Below are positions 59,868 through 64,000 of a stretch of DNA of 64,000 bases, one piece after another. Source of the DNA: Hydractinia symbiolongicarpus. Taxonomy: Eukaryota; Cnidaria; Hydrozoa; Anthoathecata; Hydractiniidae. Location: NCBI RefSeq assembly GCF_029227915.1, contig NC_079880.1, forward strand, positions 21,450,501-21,514,500, read 5' to 3'. Under the pieces are notes generated by a model. That model was not told where the DNA came from. It made no database searches and was given only the letters and a program-made list of their open reading frames with translations. Each line of letters starts with the position of its first letter. Within the stretch, counting starts at the first letter, position 1. Made by a program: the position numbers and the translations under genes.

Positions 59868-60749
59868 GTGTACTTTCGCCTCACATGTCAAATAAAAATG
59901 TTTGTTATGATTTTAAAATATCCTGATTGGTTAAAATTCTCGAAAGATCAAGCTGATTGGTTTAAAAAACAATACCATAGCGAATCAACCATGGCTAATG
60001 TAATAAACAATGTGCCTATTATACGATCGCTGATTTCGCATTTCTGTATAGAAAATGCAGCGAACACTTGCAGCATTCAAAAATGTGATTTATATTTTTC
60101 AGGTACAGCTTGGAGGAGAAATGAAAAAGATGCTGAAGAAACTCAACTCTGTCGACCAAAATGTTCAAGTGTTTTTATAATAATATAATTCACTACTTTT
60201 GTAGGGAATTATATTATTAACGAGATAAAAATTCGAAACAGTCCTGTCTAAAAACTTTTGCTTTAATTTGCTTCAAGTTTTAATATTTTCCCTTTAAAAT
60301 TTATTTGCTAATGTCTTCACTATGTCTAAGACTTCAGCAACAACTCTTCTCTTTTACCTGTTTATAACTTCAGATATGGCAGTGTGCATAACTTGTTCTT
60401 TGTTTTATAAACATATTTACTACTATATATTATAGACTTTATTTCATGTTTACAGTTTATAATTTTAACTAGAGATATTTCAAGAACTAAACGTGAATTA
60501 TTTTGGAAATTATTTTTCCCCTTTTACAAGATATGTGTTTATGTAGTAGAAATCTCAGTTGGAAATTTAATTTAACAATGGTTCATTTTCTTAGTTTTCC
60601 CGCTAATTAAGCCGCAATTATGAAAATTTCACTAGTTAACAAAAAACTTTTTTTTGATTTTTGAAAAACCCAATGTACTAGCTTAATGATGCAAAAAATA
60701 AATCGTAATAATTATGCCATATTTTTTTCATAGACACAAAAGAGTTAAC
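59868..60749. other. 5' flank of methyltransferase C, no gene recognised
   Basis: A 106-codon frame (59868-60188) has no recognisable domain. A splice-acceptor-like TATTTTTCAG occurs near 60103 without a partner exon. A strong 3' splice site (TTTTTTTCATAG, ending 60733) sits 16 nt before the methyltransferase C start codon. Confidence 0.4.
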
Positions 60750-62585
60750 ATGGATATCAGCACTGAAAATGTCACCATCAGTGAGGAAGACAAAAAATTT
60801 GTTTTAAATTTTTATTCAAAATTATATTCGAATTTAAAAAATCTATCTCAATTTTATGATGACTTCGCTTCAACATATTACAAAGTCCATGAAATTAACA
60901 GGTGTGATGCTCACCAGAGGCTTGCAAATGATTTAGCCGTATTTTTTGAGAATAAAAATTTAGAACAAAAAAAGATTTTAGATGTTGGATGTGGTAATGG
61001 ATGTCTTGGGCAATCTCTTGTTGAGAAAGGATTTAAAAATATCGATGGATTAGATATATCGAAGAAATTCGTGGAAATGTGTAAAGAGACAGGATGCTAC
61101 AATAAATTGTTTCAAGGTACGTGTTTTTCACAGCTTCTTTTCCGGCTAGTGGCCTTGTGTTAGAGCGTTGGCCTCCAGTGTGGGAGGTCCTTGGTTCAAG
61201 GCCCAGCTGAGTCATTCAAGAGACTATAAAAGTGTGAATCGATCCTTTCTGCTTAACGTTCAGCATGACAATGTAATTAATATCTTAGGCGGTTTTTGTA
61301 CATGCACACGCTTTGTAGTTCAAATGGGAGCATTAAGTACACTAGGACCCCCTTTGATAACAGGTCTATTAGGAACTGAAGAGGCTATTCTGGATTAATA
61401 AAAATAAGAATAATTTGTAAGCGCCTCCATCACCATTTCCCGTCTTGCATTGAAATGTAAGATATGTGAAAGTACCTAAAGATTTCTTGTCTGGTTTGTT
61501 AAGAAATATACTGGCTACCTGATAGTGATCGCAAAATTTTGCGAGATATTTTTGCGGTTAAGAGGCCTAAAGGTTTTCTACGATGGCCCAGAAGGCTCAC
61601 GTTGTTCTATTCCAAACATACTTCACGCAATTTCAAAAATACTTCACGCAATTCCAAACATACTTCACGCAATTCCAAAAATACTTTACTCAATTCCAAA
61701 AATACTTTACGCAATTCCAAAAATACTTCACGCAATTCCAAAAATACTTCACGCAATTCCAAACATAGTTCACGCAATTCCAAAAATACTTTACTCAATT
61801 CCAAAAATACTTTACGCAATTCCAAAAATACTTCACGCAATTCCAAAAATACTTTACGCAATTCCAAAAATACATCACGCAATTCCAAAAGTACATCACG
61901 CAATTCCAAAAATACTTCACGCAATTCCAAAAGTACTTCACGCAATTCCAAAAATACATCACGCAATTCCAAAAGTACTTCACGCAATTCCAAAAGTACT
62001 TCACGCGATTCCAAAAACAATTCACGCAATTTCAAAAATACTTCACGCAATTCCAGTATTTTTCACGCAATTCCAAAATTACTTCACCCAATTCCAAAAT
62101 TACTTCACGCAATTCCGAAAATACTTCACGCAATTTCAAAAATACTTAACGCAATTTCAAAAATACATCACGCAACTAGTTTTTTTAAAAAAAACAAAAA
62201 AAAAACGACAAGGCGGCAGCTCAATGTTCATTATTATAATATTTATGACAACCTTTGATCTATTTCAGTGCCATTGACAGCTAATCCAACACCTGGTATT
62301 GAAGAAAATTCATACGACATTGCTGTTTCCAGTGGATGCTACGTCGCGGGTCATATACCACTGGATACGTTATTTGAACTAACACGTATAGTGAAGCCTG
62401 GTGGTTATATATTCTACACACTTCATGACCCTAACTACACGATGGATTATATGAATTGGCATGGCAAGATAATGAAAGAAAGGAAAGCTGATTTGATCTC
62501 TATGAAACTGGCACCATACAGATTGGAACCACGAAAAAACTTTGAACAAGTTTATGCTTATTACGTGCTGTTTAAAGTATTATAA
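60750..62585 (+). CDS. Mettl27-like: METTL27-like SAM-dependent methyltransferase C (2 exons)
   Basis: Exon 1 is 60750-61116 and exon 2 is 62269-62585, phase 1 intron (CAAG|GTACGT ... TTTCAG|TGCC), 227 aa. Motifs: an N-terminal YDDFASTYYKV segment, motif I LDVGCGNGCLG, GLDIS, YDIAVSSGCY and KPGGYIFYT. The upstream in-frame ATG at 60714 lies before a good 3' splice site ending at 60733, so I take 60750 as the start. The 1.15-kb intron is unusual: it holds a tRNA-derived SINE (about 61140-61395) and a 21-bp minisatellite (about 61612-62178). It is the most diverged of the three methyltransferases in exon 1 (for example QSLVEKGF, KKFVEM) but shares the last 45-50 intron bases with gene B. Function as for A and B: methyl transfer from SAM to an unknown substrate. 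Confidence 0.87.
61140..61395 (+). repeat. tRNA-derived SINE in intron of methyltransferase C
   Basis: The head contains TGGCCTTGTGTTAGAGCG (box A-like) and GGTTCAAGGCC (box B). The body ends GAAGAGGCTATTCTGGATTA followed by an A-rich tail. The short - strand frame with GLEPRTS is the usual translation of a tRNA box B and is not a gene. Confidence 0.7.
61612..62178. repeat. 21-bp minisatellite, about 27 copies, in intron of methyltransferase C
   Basis: The unit TTCACGCAATTCCAAAAATA plus one C is repeated with point variants (CTTCACG, CATCACG, CTTTACG; AAAAATAC or AAAAGTAC). Since 21 is a multiple of three and most units lack stops, frames of 250 and 239 codons (+) and 147 codons (-) stay open with 7-residue periods. 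The exon 2 acceptor lies beyond the array and the frames do not join exon 2, so these are not taken as genes. Confidence 0.95.
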
Positions 62586-63637
62586 ATTCTAAAATACATT
62601 TTTGTATAAATCCTAATTAAACTTCTGCTTTCTTGCGGTTGGTCGCCAATCTTACCCTACAAAAAGTAAGTACTAATCACAATGTGAGTAATAGTTGTCA
62701 CCATTTTGCGCCCAAAGTTATTTACAAAACATTTAATTCCTTGGTGTGAATAAGAAATACAAGAATGTGAATGGAAGTTTTTGTGAATATGCTATTACTC
62801 ACAATCTTACAAACAGTAATATAGTAAACTGCATGACACATTACCATGTACTGTAATGGATACTGATTTGACAGAATATCAAATGCCATTCTCCCTTCTG
62901 AGAAATAAATTCCCGAAAAATGTTTAAAAGATTCATCTGCGAAAAATAACATATTGCTTTGATGCAAATAAAACACAAAAATAGTTAAGTATTATCTAGC
63001 TACACTAAAACTTTGAAACATAATACATAATACACAGGAGTTTGTGGCTACCATATCAATATCAATTTATATAGCTACGATATACTGGGAAAAAGCAAAT
63101 CTTGAAGATCAAAGTTCACAGTGTGGACTTCGTTAATACGCTGGATTCAAAACAATGTTCTATTGTTGATGCGGACAGCATGACCCTTGTCCCCAAATAT
63201 AATTTAGCCTTGATTTGGATTATTTCACGCTGGAGACGTGTAAGAAAGCGAGATTATTACATTCTAAACGTTGTTTGCCTGTCCAACACATCTGCAAAGG
63301 TAGGGATACCAGGTGAGGATTATTGACCATTTTACGCTTTTAGCCATGATCAAGAAACCGCTATAGGTACATGTTTTTATAGAAATAAAATATGTAGGTG
63401 TCCTTTCCTACGGAGGTAAAGCATTTAGGCTAAACAAACGGCATAGAATGAAAGCATAGGCAGGTGATTTCCCGAAAATTTAAAAAACAATGTATTTAAA
63501 AATTAGCTAAAACTTTATCACACTATCAAGTTAATGTTTCAATATATGTAATTTCATTTAAAGTTAATATGCACTTAGCCAAAAAACAATTTTCCCCTTT
63601 CATCCACATACCCTCCTTGATATTCATGCACCTGCAG
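62586..63637. other. Intergenic, no gene recognised
   Basis: AT-rich 3' flank of methyltransferase C. A 74-codon open frame at 63102-63326 has no recognisable domain. Confidence 0.4.
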
Positions 63638-63826
63638 TGGAGATGGTATAGTGGTAGCGCATTTGACTTGTAATCATAACCTTTTAAGTTCGAGTCCCCA
63701 CTCCGGCGCACCTTAAATGCAGTGTTGTCAGCCCATTTGGTGCCATCTACTGACCGCTAACTGCCTTGTGTGGCAGAATCCCCTAGAACGTTAAAACTTC
63801 CCGTTACTTACTCACTTAATTACTTA
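63638..63826 (+). repeat. tRNA-derived SINE
   Basis: GGAGATGGTATAGTGGTAGC (box A-like), then TTGACTTGTAATCATAACC, a box B-like AAGTTCGAGTCC, TAAATGCAGTGTTGTCAG and the tail TAAAACTTCCCGTTACTTAC. Same family as 17488-17707 and 29955-30174, here on the + strand and with a better preserved tRNA head. The remaining bases to 64000 show nothing recognisable. Confidence 0.82.
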
Positions 63827-64000
63827 GTGAGACGTCTTTGAAATTCGCATTTTCCTTTCATTGGCCGATACTTTTGCACTGTTAGCTGTACTAACCACAC
63901 TTATTTGCTAGTGAGGTTAGAATTTACACTCTTGCCCATGTCTGTTTGTACCTTAAGTTGATAAATTTTTGCGAACCTGTCACATCGTGTTATTTTGCGA

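Noticed and set aside
61033-61215. - strand frame containing GLEPRTS
   Set aside because: Typical translation of a tRNA box B in a SINE, overlapping real exon 1 on the other strand.
61525-62277. Open frames of 250, 239 and 147 codons over the repeat array
   Set aside because: They are generated by a 21-bp repeat without stops, lie in an intron, occur on both strands, and do not join exon 2 of the methyltransferase.
1-64000. CRISPR array, prokaryotic operon or phage features
   Set aside because: The genes are intron-split and the repeats are eukaryotic MITE/SINE types; the tandem arrays lack spacer structure.

Overview
The window is eukaryotic and strongly AT-rich. It has short intron-split genes, GT-AG introns, many small palindromic or terminal-inverted-repeat elements and tRNA-derived SINEs. 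Gene style, base composition and repeat types fit a cnidarian, most likely a hydrozoan; this is inference and I did not identify the species. Six intact genes can be reconstructed, all on the + strand and belonging to only two families.

Layout: (1) 1-1.5 kb: a TAA microsatellite, a 51-bp tandem array and a perfect 57-bp inverted repeat. (2) 1.59-2.56 kb: METTL27 (WBSCR27)-like methyltransferase A, two exons. (3) 2.6-10.1 kb: gene-free, with a 1.7-kb terminal-inverted-repeat element and a 111-bp tandem duplication. (4) 10.1-41.2 kb: three tandem membrane dipeptidase (DPEP) genes, each with six coding exons, separated by two nearly identical 5.4-kb spacers. (5) 41.2-46.8 kb: gene-free, with decayed dispersed repeats. 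(6) 46.8-47.9 kb: methyltransferase B. (7) 48-60.7 kb: repeat-rich, with a HECT-ligand pseudogene relic (- strand), a TTAA-flanked element, a 2.575-kb direct duplication, a tRNA-like sequence and further small elements. (8) 60.75-62.6 kb: methyltransferase C, whose intron holds a SINE and a 21-bp minisatellite. (9) 62.6-64 kb: a SINE and little else.

The dipeptidase array is the most informative part. All three copies keep the zinc ligands expected from vertebrate DPEP1, but each has a type II transmembrane anchor followed by an R-S-K-R site, and none has a GPI-anchor tail. Gene 2 looks like a chimera, with a 5' part like gene 3 and a 3' part like gene 1. Together with the duplicated spacers this is the signature of unequal crossing-over, and the junction can be placed near the end of intron 4. 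A 443-bp transposon with a TA target duplication is present in gene 2 and absent from the matching site in gene 3, so it inserted after the duplication. The three methyltransferases show blocks of near-identity over the SAM-binding region inside otherwise diverged exons, which suggests gene conversion. No functional link between the two families can be shown from sequence; they share a locus.
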